A stretch of 64,000 nt of DNA from assembly GCF_003316695.1 (NCBI RefSeq), contig NZ_PDKB01000003.1, forward strand, positions 1-64,000, read 5' to 3'. Position numbers and translations under genes: made by a program. This DNA is from Aliarcobacter vitoriensis (GTDB lineage Bacteria > Campylobacterota > Campylobacteria > Campylobacterales > Arcobacteraceae). Shown here in pieces: positions 55,262 through 64,000 of this stretch (its first letter is position 1; each line of letters opens with the position of its first letter). Under the pieces are notes generated by a model that saw only the letters and a list, made by a program, of their open reading frames with translations, did no database searches and had not been told where the DNA came from.

Positions 55262-55640
55262 TTCTCTATTTTTGTTATTAAATACTTACCTTTTTGCAAT
55301 ACCTGTTTTGGTAACTACAGTACCTTTGAAATTTGAAGAAAAAGTTGATAAAACTAAATTAATACTTAAACAAGTTGAAAGTGTTAGTAGACTTTGTCAG
55401 CCTATATCTTTAGAAGAGATAGAAAGTAATGAATTTATAACAACTCATCACATAAACAAAAATGTGATAGTTTGTCAAAAAGATGTAAAACTTGTAGAGA
55501 ATAATGAAGTTATTTTTAATTTTGGTGGTCTTAAGATAGTAAAAAAAGGGAAAATAATCTATGAAAATAGTGAGTTTATTAGATTTAGAAATCTTGATGG
55601 AACAATTGAGCAAATATATAAAGATGGAAGATCAAAATGA
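55245..55640 (+). CDS. Small exported protein of unknown function, weakly FlgA-like
   Basis: A 131-residue protein with a signal peptide (MTLRLSSLFLLLNTYLFA). I set the start at TTG 55245 with GGAGGG (55232-55237) seven bases before, rather than an upstream in-frame start at 55227. The mature part has two Cys (SRLCQPI, VIVCQKDV) that may form a disulfide. The end (KGKIIYENSEFIRFRNLDGTIEQI) faintly recalls the C terminus of the P-ring chaperone FlgA. It overlaps the FlgN-like gene and, by four bases, flhF. Confidence 0.6.
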   Translation: MTLRLSSLFLLLNTYLFAIPVLVTTVPLKFEEKVDKTKLILKQVESVSRLCQPISLEEIESNEFITTHHINKNVIVCQKDVKLVENNEVIFNFGGLKIVKKGKIIYENSEFIRFRNLDGTIEQIYKDGRSK

Positions 55641-56791
55641 ATAGACTCTCTTTTATTGGAGAAACTCCAACAGAAGCTTTAAGAAAAGCTCAAATAGAGT
55701 GTGGAGAAGATGCTATTGTAATATCTACAAGAAAAGTTGTAAATGTAAATGGTTACAATAAAGATATGTATGAAATAGTAGTTGCTGTTGAAGATGAAGA
55801 ATTACAAAAAAATATGGAATTTACAAAAACAGCAATAGCAAAAGCATCTATTGAGGCTGAACCTATAAAAGCTCAAGTGTATGATTTTAAAGAAGAGATT
55901 TTAAGAATGCAGACTCTTTTAGAGCAAGTTCAAAAATCTATTTGGAATCCAAAAAGTCAACTTTTTGATTTAACTATACCTATTGAATTTGTGACTATTT
56001 ATAATATATTTGAGAAAAATGAGTTTGATGCTGAGATGACTTATACTATCATGAAAAAAACAATTAAAGAGTTACCAGTTTCTCTCAAAACAAATCAAAA
56101 TAAAGTTAATGATTTTTTTAAACTTGTTTTAAGAAGAGTAATACCAATAAAACATGAAGTTCCTTTGCGAAATCAACAAAGAAAAATTATTATGATGGTA
56201 GGACCAACGGGAGTTGGAAAAACTACAACTATTTCAAAATTAGCAGCACGATTTGCTTATAAAATGGAACAAAACTATAAAGTTGGAGTTATAACTCTTG
56301 ATTCTTTTAGAGTTGGTGCGATAGAGCAACTTCAAGCATATACTAATATTATGAGATTGCCTTTAGAAATTGTAAAAAAACCTGAAGATTTAACAGAAGC
56401 ACTTTTAAGACTCAAAGATTGTAACTATATTTTTATTGATACAGCTGGTTCTAGCCAATATGATATTGATAAAATTGAACTTATAAATGAATATAGAAAA
56501 CATGTTGATGAATTACCTATTGAAAAAACTTTAGTTCTTCCTTCAAATGTTAAACATAGTGATTTAATGGAAGTTTATAAAAATTACTCTATTTTGGATA
56601 TTGATAATTTAATTTTTACAAAATTAGATGAGACACGAAGTTTTGGGAATATAATATCTTTTTCACATAAAACTAAAAAATCAATTACATATTTTTCTAT
56701 TGGACAAAATGTTCCTGATGATTTAATACCTGCTGATGCAACTTTTTTAATTGATTGTTTTATGAATAATGAGTGTAGTAGGATTTTATAA
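55637..56791 (+). CDS. flhF: Flagellar SRP-like GTPase FlhF
   Basis: A 384-residue GTPase that sets the polar position of the flagellum. The N-terminal B domain has FIGETPTEALRKAQIECGEDAIVISTRKV. The NG domain has GPTGVGKTTTISKLAARFA (G1, about 190-208), DSFRVGAIEQLQAY, DTAGSSQYD (G3) and FTKLDETRSFGNI (G4). It overlaps the start of flhG by one base, the conserved pair. Confidence 0.95.
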   Translation: MNRLSFIGETPTEALRKAQIECGEDAIVISTRKVVNVNGYNKDMYEIVVAVEDEELQKNMEFTKTAIAKASIEAEPIKAQVYDFKEEILRMQTLLEQVQKSIWNPKSQLFDLTIPIEFVTIYNIFEKNEFDAEMTYTIMKKTIKELPVSLKTNQNKVNDFFKLVLRRVIPIKHEVPLRNQQRKIIMMVGPTGVGKTTTISKLAARFAYKMEQNYKVGVITLDSFRVGAIEQLQAYTNIMRLPLEIVKKPEDLTEALLRLKDCNYIFIDTAGSSQYDIDKIELINEYRKHVDELPIEKTLVLPSNVKHSDLMEVYKNYSILDIDNLIFTKLDETRSFGNIISFSHKTKKSITYFSIGQNVPDDLIPADATFLIDCFMNNECSRIL

Positions 56792-57609
56792 TGCTTGATG
56801 CAAAATTATCTCAAGCTAAAAAGCTATTTAATATTACATCTCAAAATGAACAATTACCAAATTCAAAAACAAAACTTCTTACAATAACATCTGGAAAAGG
56901 TGGTGTTGGAAAATCTACTTTTACAGCAAATATTGCACACATTCTATCTAAAAAGAACCTAAAAGTTTTAGTTCTTGATGCAGATATTGGTTTAGCAAAT
57001 ATGCAAGTTTTATTTGATATTAGACCACAATATACATTATTTGATTATATTAATGGTCAAAAAAATCTTAAAGAAATTATTGTGGATACAAGATATAAAA
57101 ATATTTCATTGATTGCTGGAAAAAGTGGATATCAATATAGTTCAAATAGTAATAGTTTTATATTTTCAAGACTAGTTTTAGATATTTTGGCTTTAAATAT
57201 TTATGATATTTTGATTGTTGATACAGGAGCTGGTTTAAATGATTATGTTAAAGAATTTTTGAGAGTTTCAACAAATATTCTAGCAATAACTTCAACAGAT
57301 CCAAGTGCTTTAACTGATGTTTACTCTTTAATAAAGATGTTATCAATAGAAAAAAATGGTTTAATGCTATGTTTTAATCATACAAAAAGTGATAATATTG
57401 GAATAGCAATTTCAAACTCTTTAATAAATTTAGGTAAAAAAAATAGACTTAAAGATGATTTTATGATAAAATATATAGGAAGTGTTCCTAGTAGTGAAAA
57501 AATATCTTCTATTGCTAGGACAAGGAAAATATTTGTAAATGAGTTTCCTTTTGATGAGGTTGCTGTTAAATTGAATAACGTTGTTGATAATTTGTTGAAA
57601 AGTATCTAA
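56791..57609 (+). CDS. flhG: MinD-like ATPase FlhG (FleN)
   Basis: A 272-residue ParA/MinD-type ATPase that controls flagellar number with FlhF. The deviant Walker A SGKGGVGKSTFTANIA (about 32-47), VLDADIGLANMQVLF (Walker A'/switch) and LIVDTGAGLND (Walker B) are present. The N terminus AKKLFNI may carry the FlhF-activating DQAxxLR-like helix. In C. jejuni it is followed by Cj0062c, fliA and fliM; here only the first of these has a positional counterpart. Confidence 0.93.
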   Translation: MLDAKLSQAKKLFNITSQNEQLPNSKTKLLTITSGKGGVGKSTFTANIAHILSKKNLKVLVLDADIGLANMQVLFDIRPQYTLFDYINGQKNLKEIIVDTRYKNISLIAGKSGYQYSSNSNSFIFSRLVLDILALNIYDILIVDTGAGLNDYVKEFLRVSTNILAITSTDPSALTDVYSLIKMLSIEKNGLMLCFNHTKSDNIGIAISNSLINLGKKNRLKDDFMIKYIGSVPSSEKISSIARTRKIFVNEFPFDEVAVKLNNVVDNLLKSI

Positions 57610-57627
57610 AATTTGGAGTTTTTATAA

Positions 57628-57999
57628 GTGGTAGTAGAAAGATTTTCTCAAAATCTAATCAATACAGGAATTTTTAAAGTTTATATAGCAATAGGTTTTT
57701 TTGCAACTTTAATATTCTTTATTTTTAATACTGAGTTATTTACTCCTCTTCAAATGTTATTTGGTGCAGTTTTGGTTACTGTTGCACTAAAAGGTTTGAG
57801 TAATTTAATGTTATCTTTTATAGTAAATAACTTTAGTTTAGAACAGAAAAAACAAGATTTTGATTTTAGATATAATGAAGATAAAATAGATCTTCTACTT
57901 AATCAATTAGTTACAAAAGATATTAATGATATAAATGAAAATAAAGATGATAAAGTAGCTCAAATGCAAGAGCCAGAAAAAAAAGAAGCTACTGAATAA
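57628..57999 (+). CDS. Small two-helix membrane protein after flhG
   Basis: A 123-residue protein with two membrane helices (about 15-33 and 42-62: GIFKVYIAIGFFATLIFFIF and MLFGAVLVTVALKGLSNLML) and a polar C-terminal tail. The start is GTG at 57628, GGAG upstream. No family name is known to me. It holds the position that the integral membrane protein Cj0062c has in C. jejuni, between flhG and fliA, so it may be its counterpart. Confidence 0.65.
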   Translation: MVVERFSQNLINTGIFKVYIAIGFFATLIFFIFNTELFTPLQMLFGAVLVTVALKGLSNLMLSFIVNNFSLEQKKQDFDFRYNEDKIDLLLNQLVTKDINDINENKDDKVAQMQEPEKKEATE

Positions 58000-58012
58000 G
58001 GAGTAAAATATT

Positions 58013-58336
58013 ATGAATGTTATAGGTTCTATTAATTATTTAAATTCTTTACAATCAATTGATAGCAGTGAAGTAGTAAATCAAACTGAAGATTTAAGTG
58101 ACAGTAAATATGCTAATAAATCTTTTAAAGAATTACTTGACAATGCTGTGAATGAAGTAAATGAGACTCAAATACAAGGTTATAATGCAATGACAGATAT
58201 TGCAACAGGTAAAGTTACAAATCTACAAGAAGCGGTTCAAAGAATAGAAGAAGCTGAACTTAGTTTAAAACTTGGACTAGAAGTTAAAAATAAAGCTATA
58301 AATGCGTATAGAGAAATTATGAGAATGCAAATTTAG
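58013..58336 (+). CDS. fliE: Flagellar MS-ring-rod adaptor FliE
   Basis: A 107-residue protein that links the MS ring to the rod. SFKELLDNAVNEVNETQIQGYNAMTDIATGKVTNLQEAVQRIEEAELSLKLG is split across about residues 42-94 and the C terminus is LEVKNKAINAYREIMRMQI, the family signature. The flgC gene follows 15 bases later. Confidence 0.93.
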   Translation: MNVIGSINYLNSLQSIDSSEVVNQTEDLSDSKYANKSFKELLDNAVNEVNETQIQGYNAMTDIATGKVTNLQEAVQRIEEAELSLKLGLEVKNKAINAYREIMRMQI

Positions 58337-58351
58337 TTGTAAGGAGCTGTT

Positions 58352-58819
58352 ATGGGATTTTTTGATGGATATAATGTAGCAACTTCAGGTATGAGTGCTC
58401 AAAGAACAAGAATAAATGTCGTAAGTGCAAATATTGCAAATGCAAAAACTACTCACACAGCAGAGGGTGGACCATATAAAAAACAACAAGTTGTTTTTGA
58501 AGATGTTTTAGTGGCAAATTCAAAAAAGAGAACAAATTCAAATGATATTGAAGTAACAAATTCTCCTTTGTCAGAATTATCTTTAAGAGGAGTTGGTGTA
58601 AAAAAAATAATACAAACTGATGCAAAACCTGTATTAAGATATGACCCAACACATCCTGATGCAAATGAGAAAGGTTATGTAGCTTACCCAGATATTAATC
58701 CTGTTGTTGAAATGGTTGACTTAATTGAGGCTATGAGATCTTATGAAGCTAATGTTACAGCATTTAATACCCATAGAGGAATAGATACTAAAACATTAGA
58801 TATTATAGCAGGAAACTAG
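58352..58819 (+). CDS. flgC: Flagellar proximal rod protein FlgC
   Basis: A 155-residue rod protein starting MGFFDGYNVATSGMSAQRTRINVVSANIANAKTTHTAEGGPYKKQ, with NPVVEMVDLIEAMRSYEANVTAFN at the C terminus. AAGGAG precedes the ATG. It follows fliE, and flgB lies far upstream in the same direction. Confidence 0.95.
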   Translation: MGFFDGYNVATSGMSAQRTRINVVSANIANAKTTHTAEGGPYKKQQVVFEDVLVANSKKRTNSNDIEVTNSPLSELSLRGVGVKKIIQTDAKPVLRYDPTHPDANEKGYVAYPDINPVVEMVDLIEAMRSYEANVTAFNTHRGIDTKTLDIIAGN

Positions 58820-58826
58820 GTTAACA

Positions 58827-60770
58827 ATGGCAAATTTAGTAGATATTTTTACTCAAACAAATAGTACAAATTCTGATACTATACTTTTAAATACTACTAC
58901 AGAAGATTTGCCAAAGGATAAACCATCTTTATTTGATTCTTTATTGAAATCTAGCATTGAAAGTATGGAAGTAAATAAAGATATTTCTCAAACAAAAAAT
59001 ATTGCAACTTCAACCCTTATAACACAGAATTCTCAAGCCTTACAAAATAATGGTCAAAATGTTGAAAATACATCAACTATTCAAATAGAACAAACTATGG
59101 TTATGGATACAAATAAAATAGAGAATATAGATTTAGATACAAAAAATTTAGAACAAAAATCTTATTTATTTGATGGTAATATAGATGGTGAAAATAAATC
59201 TTTAGAACCAAAAAAAGAACAAAAAATAGTTGAGCAGGAAATAAAAAAAGAGACGAATACTGCTAATACAAGTAATAAAAATTCATTATTAGATAGGTTA
59301 ATTTTGGAAGTAAAAAGCAATAATGCAGAAAAAATAGATATAACAGAACATATTTTGGAAGATACAAAAGATTTAAAAAATATGTCAGATTTAGAAGGAA
59401 ATAATACAAATTTTTTAAACTCTTTAGATGAAAAAATTGATGAACTAAATAATTCAAAAAATATCTTAAAAGAAGAAATAGTTATAGATAAAAAATCAGT
59501 TAAAAATCAAGATAATAAAATTATTGAGTTAGTTCAAAAAGAGAGTTTAATAACAAATTTAACTACAAATAGTGTTAAAATAGAATCTTTGGAAGTTGAA
59601 ACAAAAGAGATTAATGTTCCATTAGATATTTTAGATTCTGAAAATTTTTTAAAAGATAGTAACAATACTCAAAAAATAGCTGAACCAAAATTGAGTTTAA
59701 TGGATCAGCTAATACAAGCCAATAGTAATAAAGAAGTTATCAATACAGAATTAAAAGATGAATCTATTGTAAATGAACAAAATATAGAAAAAATTTTAAA
59801 AGAACCTCAAAATATACAAATTAATGAAAAAAATGTTGAACCAAAGTTGAGTTTGATGGATCAATTGATAAAAGAGAGTAATTTAAAAGATATAAATATA
59901 AATGTTGATAACTCAAGTGATGTAAAAGTTTCAAAAGATGTAGCATCTAATATATTTTTAGCAGACCAGAAAAATATACTAAATAACCAGATTTTATTTA
60001 ATAAAAATGAGGCAGTAAAGATTTTAGAGAATGCTTCTTCATTAGACGATATTCAAAAAAGTGCAAATATTTTGGATTTGGAAGCTAGTGGACTTGAAGT
60101 TGAGCAAGATATTGTAAAAGAAGATTTAGAAAAATTAAAAATAAATGATAAAGAACTACAAGATAGAAAAAATATTTTAAATACTATATTAAATGAAAAA
60201 GATGTTAGAAGTGTAGATATAAGAAATCTTATAACAAATTCTATCGAAGCATCAAAAGCACTACTTGAAAATACTTTGACTATACAAGATGATAAAGTTG
60301 TTGAAATTCAGCCAACTTTAGTAAACTCAATAGAATCAAGAATTATTGGTGCAAAACAGCAACTATCTTCTATGATGTCAGATATTGCAAGACAGATGTA
60401 TGAAAACTATAAACCACCAGTTACTGTATTTAGAATGACTTTGAATCCAGTTGATTTGGGTTCAATTTCAGTTTTAATGAAACAAGATAAAACTACAGGT
60501 TTAAATATTACTATGAGTATTTCTAGTTTAGCAACATTAGAATTATTGATGGATAATCAAAATATGTTAAGAAATTCTTTGGTTAAAACTTTTAATGATA
60601 GTTCTAATTTTAACTTAGATTTTAGTTCATCTCAAAATAATCATCAAAATTCATCATCAAATTCAAATGGTAAAAATCAACAATCAAGAGAAGATTTAGA
60701 TACACAAGCCATACTAAAATTAAAAGAGGAAAATAGAGATTTAGAAGAGAAAACTACAGACTATATGTAA
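58827..60770 (+). CDS. fliK: Flagellar hook-length control protein FliK
   Basis: A 647-residue protein with a long, Asn/Glu/Lys-rich, probably disordered N-terminal ruler (1-500) and a C-terminal FliK_C domain (about 520-610: VTVFRMTLNPVDLGSISVLMKQDKT, then LLMDNQNMLRNSL). The ruler has an exact 11-residue repeat EPKLSLMDQLI (286-296 and 338-348) plus two looser copies, PSLFDSLLK (33-41) and NSLLDRLI (152-159). It measures hook length and switches the export gate through FlhB, whose gene is two downstream. Confidence 0.85.
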   Translation: MANLVDIFTQTNSTNSDTILLNTTTEDLPKDKPSLFDSLLKSSIESMEVNKDISQTKNIATSTLITQNSQALQNNGQNVENTSTIQIEQTMVMDTNKIENIDLDTKNLEQKSYLFDGNIDGENKSLEPKKEQKIVEQEIKKETNTANTSNKNSLLDRLILEVKSNNAEKIDITEHILEDTKDLKNMSDLEGNNTNFLNSLDEKIDELNNSKNILKEEIVIDKKSVKNQDNKIIELVQKESLITNLTTNSVKIESLEVETKEINVPLDILDSENFLKDSNNTQKIAEPKLSLMDQLIQANSNKEVINTELKDESIVNEQNIEKILKEPQNIQINEKNVEPKLSLMDQLIKESNLKDININVDNSSDVKVSKDVASNIFLADQKNILNNQILFNKNEAVKILENASSLDDIQKSANILDLEASGLEVEQDIVKEDLEKLKINDKELQDRKNILNTILNEKDVRSVDIRNLITNSIEASKALLENTLTIQDDKVVEIQPTLVNSIESRIIGAKQQLSSMMSDIARQMYENYKPPVTVFRMTLNPVDLGSISVLMKQDKTTGLNITMSISSLATLELLMDNQNMLRNSLVKTFNDSSNFNLDFSSSQNNHQNSSSNSNGKNQQSREDLDTQAILKLKEENRDLEEKTTDYM

Positions 60771-61519
60771 TGGAAGCTTTTTTTTCACTTTTAAATCAAG
60801 ATGTACTTTTCCAATTTTTACTTTTGCTTGCTAGAGTTCTTTCTTTTATAGCATTTATGCCTATTTTTGGTCATACTGCAATAAGCGTTAGTATTAGAGT
60901 TGCTTTTGCATTTTATCTTACTATATTTCTATTTCCCTTTGTTGGTAGTGTAACTTATATAAATGAGAGTAATTTTATACTAGCTTTAATATCAGAGATA
61001 ACTCTAGGTTTAGTTGCATCAATGTTAGTAAATATTGTATTTTCTAGTGTTAAAATAATAGGTGAATTTATAGGGTATTCGACAGCTTTATCTATGGCTA
61101 TGATGTTTGACCCAGCAACTGGTTCTCAAGAAGGTTTAATATCAAAGCTTCTTTTTTGGATAGCAATAATTTTATTTTTCCAAACAGGCATGTATGAGAT
61201 GACTTTGGTTATTTTAGCAAAAAGTTTTTCTATGATACATCTTGGAACTTTTGATATTTTTACTGTTGATGGAATAAGATTAGCAATAGATGAGATAAAT
61301 AGAATGTTTGCTTTTGCTTTTACTTTTGCTTTACCACTATTTTTTATAGGGTTTATTTTAGATGTTTATTATGGATATGGTACAAAATCTATGCCTGCTT
61401 TTTCTCCATTTATTATTACTTTTCAGTTAAAGTTTGCTTTAATATTTATATTTTTAATACTAGGCTTAGAGATTTTTAATGAGGCATTTACAGAATATTT
61501 TATAAGTAAGTTTGAATAA
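60770..61519 (+). CDS. fliR: Flagellar export gate protein FliR
   Basis: A 249-residue export gate component with about six helices: ARVLSFIAFMPIFGHTAISVSIRVAFAFYLT, then ISEITLGLVASMLVNIVF, and GEFIGYSTALSMAMMFDPATGSQEGL (signature, about 98-123). Its first base is the last base of fliK. flhB follows after nine bases, and fliP and fliQ are not in the window. Confidence 0.94.
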   Translation: MEAFFSLLNQDVLFQFLLLLARVLSFIAFMPIFGHTAISVSIRVAFAFYLTIFLFPFVGSVTYINESNFILALISEITLGLVASMLVNIVFSSVKIIGEFIGYSTALSMAMMFDPATGSQEGLISKLLFWIAIILFFQTGMYEMTLVILAKSFSMIHLGTFDIFTVDGIRLAIDEINRMFAFAFTFALPLFFIGFILDVYYGYGTKSMPAFSPFIITFQLKFALIFIFLILGLEIFNEAFTEYFISKFE

Positions 61520-61528
61520 GGACTCTAT

Positions 61529-62578
61529 ATGGCTGATGATGAAGAAAAAACAGAAGAACCCACGTCCAAAAAAATTGAAGATGCTAGACAAGAAGGAAAT
61601 GTTGCTAAATCAATGGAGGTTGCAGGAGCTGTAATTTTAACATTGGGTTCAGTTTATTTGATATTTCTTTCTGGATTTACATTTTTAGAGATAAAAAAGG
61701 TTATTTTATATATTTATAGTTTTATTGGGCAAGAAGTAGATGATGCCTTATATTATTCTCTTACCTTTACTATTGTAAATACTCTATTAATAGCATTAGC
61801 TCCATTGTTTATACTAGTTTTTGTTTTATCATTAGCTGGTAACTGGATGCAGTTTGGATTTATAGCAACACCATTAAAATTTGATTTACAAAAATTAGAC
61901 CCAATAAAGGGTTTGAAAAATCTTTTTAGCTTAAAGAAATTACTTGAAGCTTTAAAATTAACTTTAAAATTGTCAATTATTGTAGGAGTTATGTTTTTAC
62001 TTTTTTCAATAACATATAAAGAATTTTTATATATGATGAATAAAGAGCTAAACTCAACAATACAAGCTATGCTCGATTTAACAATAGTATTTGTTTTTAC
62101 GATTCTTTTTATTATCATTATTTTTGCTATAATAGATTTTTATTTTACAAGATACTATTATATGAAATCTTTAAAGATGAGTAAACAAGAGATCAAAGAT
62201 GAATATAAAAATATGGAGGGAGATCCTCAAGTAAAAGGTAGAATTAGAAGAATTCAGATGCAAATGGCACAAAAACGTATGATGAGTAGTGTTCCTGAAG
62301 CTGATGTTGTTATTACAAACCCTACTCATTATGCTGTTGCTTTAAAATATGATAATAGTGTAAATCAAGCTCCTGTTTTAGTAGCAAAAGGGATAGATTT
62401 CCTTGCATTGAAAATAAAAGATATTGCAAAGGAAAATAATATTACAATCATAGAAAATCCAGCACTTGCACGTGCTTTGTATGATCAAATAGAATTAGAA
62501 AGAGAAGTTCCGAGTCAATTTTATAAAGCTATTGCAGAAATTTTCTCTTATATTTATGAATTGAAGAAAAAAAGGTAA
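61529..62578 (+). CDS. flhB: Flagellar export switch protein FlhB
   Basis: A 349-residue export protein. The N terminus DDEEKTEEPTSKKIEDARQEGNVAKS is conserved, four helices follow, then the cytoplasmic domain with the autocleavage site NPTHYAVALKY (about residues 264-274), intact for self-cleavage between Asn and Pro. This switch responds to FliK and changes export from hook to filament subunits. Confidence 0.95.
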   Translation: MADDEEKTEEPTSKKIEDARQEGNVAKSMEVAGAVILTLGSVYLIFLSGFTFLEIKKVILYIYSFIGQEVDDALYYSLTFTIVNTLLIALAPLFILVFVLSLAGNWMQFGFIATPLKFDLQKLDPIKGLKNLFSLKKLLEALKLTLKLSIIVGVMFLLFSITYKEFLYMMNKELNSTIQAMLDLTIVFVFTILFIIIIFAIIDFYFTRYYYMKSLKMSKQEIKDEYKNMEGDPQVKGRIRRIQMQMAQKRMMSSVPEADVVITNPTHYAVALKYDNSVNQAPVLVAKGIDFLALKIKDIAKENNITIIENPALARALYDQIELEREVPSQFYKAIAEIFSYIYELKKKR

Positions 62579-62581
62579 TAA

Positions 62582-64000
62582 GTGAAGTTTTTAGCGATTT
62601 TTTTTATATTATTTACACTACTAAATGCTAAAGATAAAGAGTTTTACTATAGTTTTATTGATTCAAATGGAAAACAAATATCTTCAAAAACTAAAGAGAG
62701 TATTATAAATACTTTAAATGAGTTAGAAAATATTAAAGAGATTGCACTTGATGGAAAGATAAATGAAGCTTTTAAAAGATTGGTTGATTTAAAAGACAAT
62801 AATAAAATATCTTTGTTAAACTCTGATATTTTAATACTATATTCAGAATTAGTTCTCAAAAATCAGTCAAAAAAACTTTTGTTAGATACATCAAATGAAC
62901 TTGAAAATGCTATAAACTCTTCGGTTATAAACCAAGAAGATTTATTAAAGGCATATCTACTTTTAATAGACTTAAAACTTAGTGTAAATAGGGTAGAAGA
63001 TGCAAGATATTATGCTCAAACTGTGATAGATGTTTTTGATGATGAAGAGGCAAAAGCAAAAGGTAAAATTGCACTTGGAAAGATTTTTAAGTATCAAAAG
63101 GATTATCCAAAAGCATCTAAAACTTTATTTGATATTTTACGAAATACAAAAGATAAAAATATAGCCTCAATAATTGGAAATGAGTTATTTGATGTATATT
63201 TGCTTGAAGGTAAAAAAGATGAAGCAAAAGAGTTAATGAAACAACTTTTAGTAACAAATCCATCTTTCTTTTCAAATGATTTTATATTAGCAAATCAAAG
63301 AGTAGATTTACTTTTGAAACTTGATATGACATTATTGGCTGTTGATATATTAAAAGATTTAATCAAAACTTCAAAAAAACAAGATATTTTAGAAAAAGCA
63401 GAGTTTAAATTGGCAAATATTTATATGAAGCTTTATGATAAAACAGATTTATATTTGAATTTAGCAAAAAAACTTTATAAAAATATTGTAGATAACTACC
63501 CAAAAAGTGAATATTTTGAAGCTTCACAAATATATTTTGATGAAATAAAAATGAGACAAAGATTAATTTCTCCTAACACTATAGCAGACAAATATAATCA
63601 AAATGAAGCTATGCAGAATAAAGCTTTGTTACAAGAATTAATAAATAATAACATAGATAAGAAATTTGAACAAACAGTTAAAATTTATAAAGTTTATAGA
63701 GATATTCCAAAAGATATTTTACAAAGATTTGGTTTTAATAATATTGATGAACTTTTAGATATTTCATATATTGGTTTGATAAAAGAGTATTTGGAAAATG
63801 ATGATTGTTCAAAACTAAGTACTATTTTAAAAGATGTTAAATATGAAATATTTAAAGACTTATTAAATGATAATACTATAAAAAATGGATTGATAAAATG
63901 TATTAGTGAAGCACCATCTCTTGAAAATTATACACAACTAAAAAATATTTTTAAAGATGTTCAGAATTTGGATATATATTTTATGTTAGAAACTATGGCT
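62582..64000 (+). CDS. Periplasmic TPR protein, PflA-like (3' end cut by window edge)
   Basis: The frame opens with GTG at 62582, four bases after flhB, with AAAGGT upstream, and stays open to the window end (473 codons). A signal peptide (MKFLAIFFILFTLLNA) leads into KDKEFYYSFIDSNGK, then repeated TPR-like helix pairs (ARYYAQTVIDVFDDEEAKAKGKIALGKIFKYQKDYPKASKTLFDIL near 140-185). C. jejuni PflA has the same outline (signal peptide, short beta domain, TPR superhelix) and is needed for motor function. The match is by architecture and flagellar context. Confidence 0.65.
   Translation, partial: MKFLAIFFILFTLLNAKDKEFYYSFIDSNGKQISSKTKESIINTLNELENIKEIALDGKINEAFKRLVDLKDNNKISLLNSDILILYSELVLKNQSKKLLLDTSNELENAINSSVINQEDLLKAYLLLIDLKLSVNRVEDARYYAQTVIDVFDDEEAKAKGKIALGKIFKYQKDYPKASKTLFDILRNTKDKNIASIIGNELFDVYLLEGKKDEAKELMKQLLVTNPSFFSNDFILANQRVDLLLKLDMTLLAVDILKDLIKTSKKQDILEKAEFKLANIYMKLYDKTDLYLNLAKKLYKNIVDNYPKSEYFEASQIYFDEIKMRQRLISPNTIADKYNQNEAMQNKALLQELINNNIDKKFEQTVKIYKVYRDIPKDILQRFGFNNIDELLDISYIGLIKEYLENDDCSKLSTILKDVKYEIFKDLLNDNTIKNGLIKCISEAPSLENYTQLKNIFKDVQNLDIYFMLETMA

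Noticed and set aside
61753-62118. Minus-strand open frame of 121 codons inside flhB
   Set aside because: flhB is clearly real across this stretch, and the reverse frame has no recognisable domain.

Overview
The window is AT-rich, densely coded DNA from a Campylobacterota genome. The best guess is the Arcobacter/Aliarcobacter group. The reasons are the gene order trhP-purE-glyQ-nif3-zinc ribbon protein-waaA-pseudouridine synthase-ffh-rpsP-khpA-rimM (as I recall it from Campylobacter jejuni), the composition, and the flagellar parts (FliY plus FliN, FlhF/FlhG, CheZ-like phosphatase, TPR motor proteins). No rRNA, tRNA, CRISPR array, insertion sequence or prophage was seen, and no gene-free stretch exceeds about 200 bases.

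Region 1 (1-3,400, minus strand) is an iron module: a TonB-dependent siderophore receptor followed by a PepSY transmembrane protein that runs off the left edge. Region 2 (3,586-10,976) is an RND-type tripartite efflux operon (inner-membrane pump, short adaptor, TolC-like channel). It abuts a divergently transcribed OmpR-type regulator and 7TMR-DISM histidine kinase, whose predicted promoters place transcription starts almost on the start codons.

Region 3 (10,980-16,909) is the most intriguing accessory locus. A nitrate/sulfonate-type ABC importer (permease, ATPase, binding protein) has an NnrS haem-copper membrane protein gene inside its operon and a TonB-dependent receptor just downstream. 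Both transcription units carry an FNR/CRP-type box (TTGAT-N4-ATCAA; one mismatch in the second) centred about 41 bases before the predicted start, the classic class II activation geometry. This suggests one coordinated outer-to-inner-membrane uptake system switched on by low oxygen or nitric oxide.

Region 4 (16,923-18,883, minus) holds an MFS exporter and an alpha/beta hydrolase. Region 5 (19,082-37,795) is mainly housekeeping: rpsL-rpsG-fusA, nadK-recN, a chemoreceptor with tandem Cache and CZB domains, trhP, a glycosyltransferase-9-like orphan, then purE through rimM. trmD and rplS, which normally follow rimM, are absent here.

Region 6 (37,799-64,000) is flagellar and chemotaxis. A minus-strand unit has flgG, a highly charged small protein and a SPOR-like membrane protein. 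A plus-strand run of 25 genes then goes from cheY and a CheZ-like phosphatase through rod, MS-ring, switch, hook, cap, chaperone, FlhF/FlhG, FliK and export genes to a TPR protein cut by the right edge. Notable details are three FliM-like peptides at the N terminus of the CheZ-like protein, two differently sized hook proteins separated by back-to-back hairpins, and an exact 11-residue repeat in FliK. Several genes appear to start with TTG; I moved starts where a Shine-Dalgarno or signal peptide supported it.
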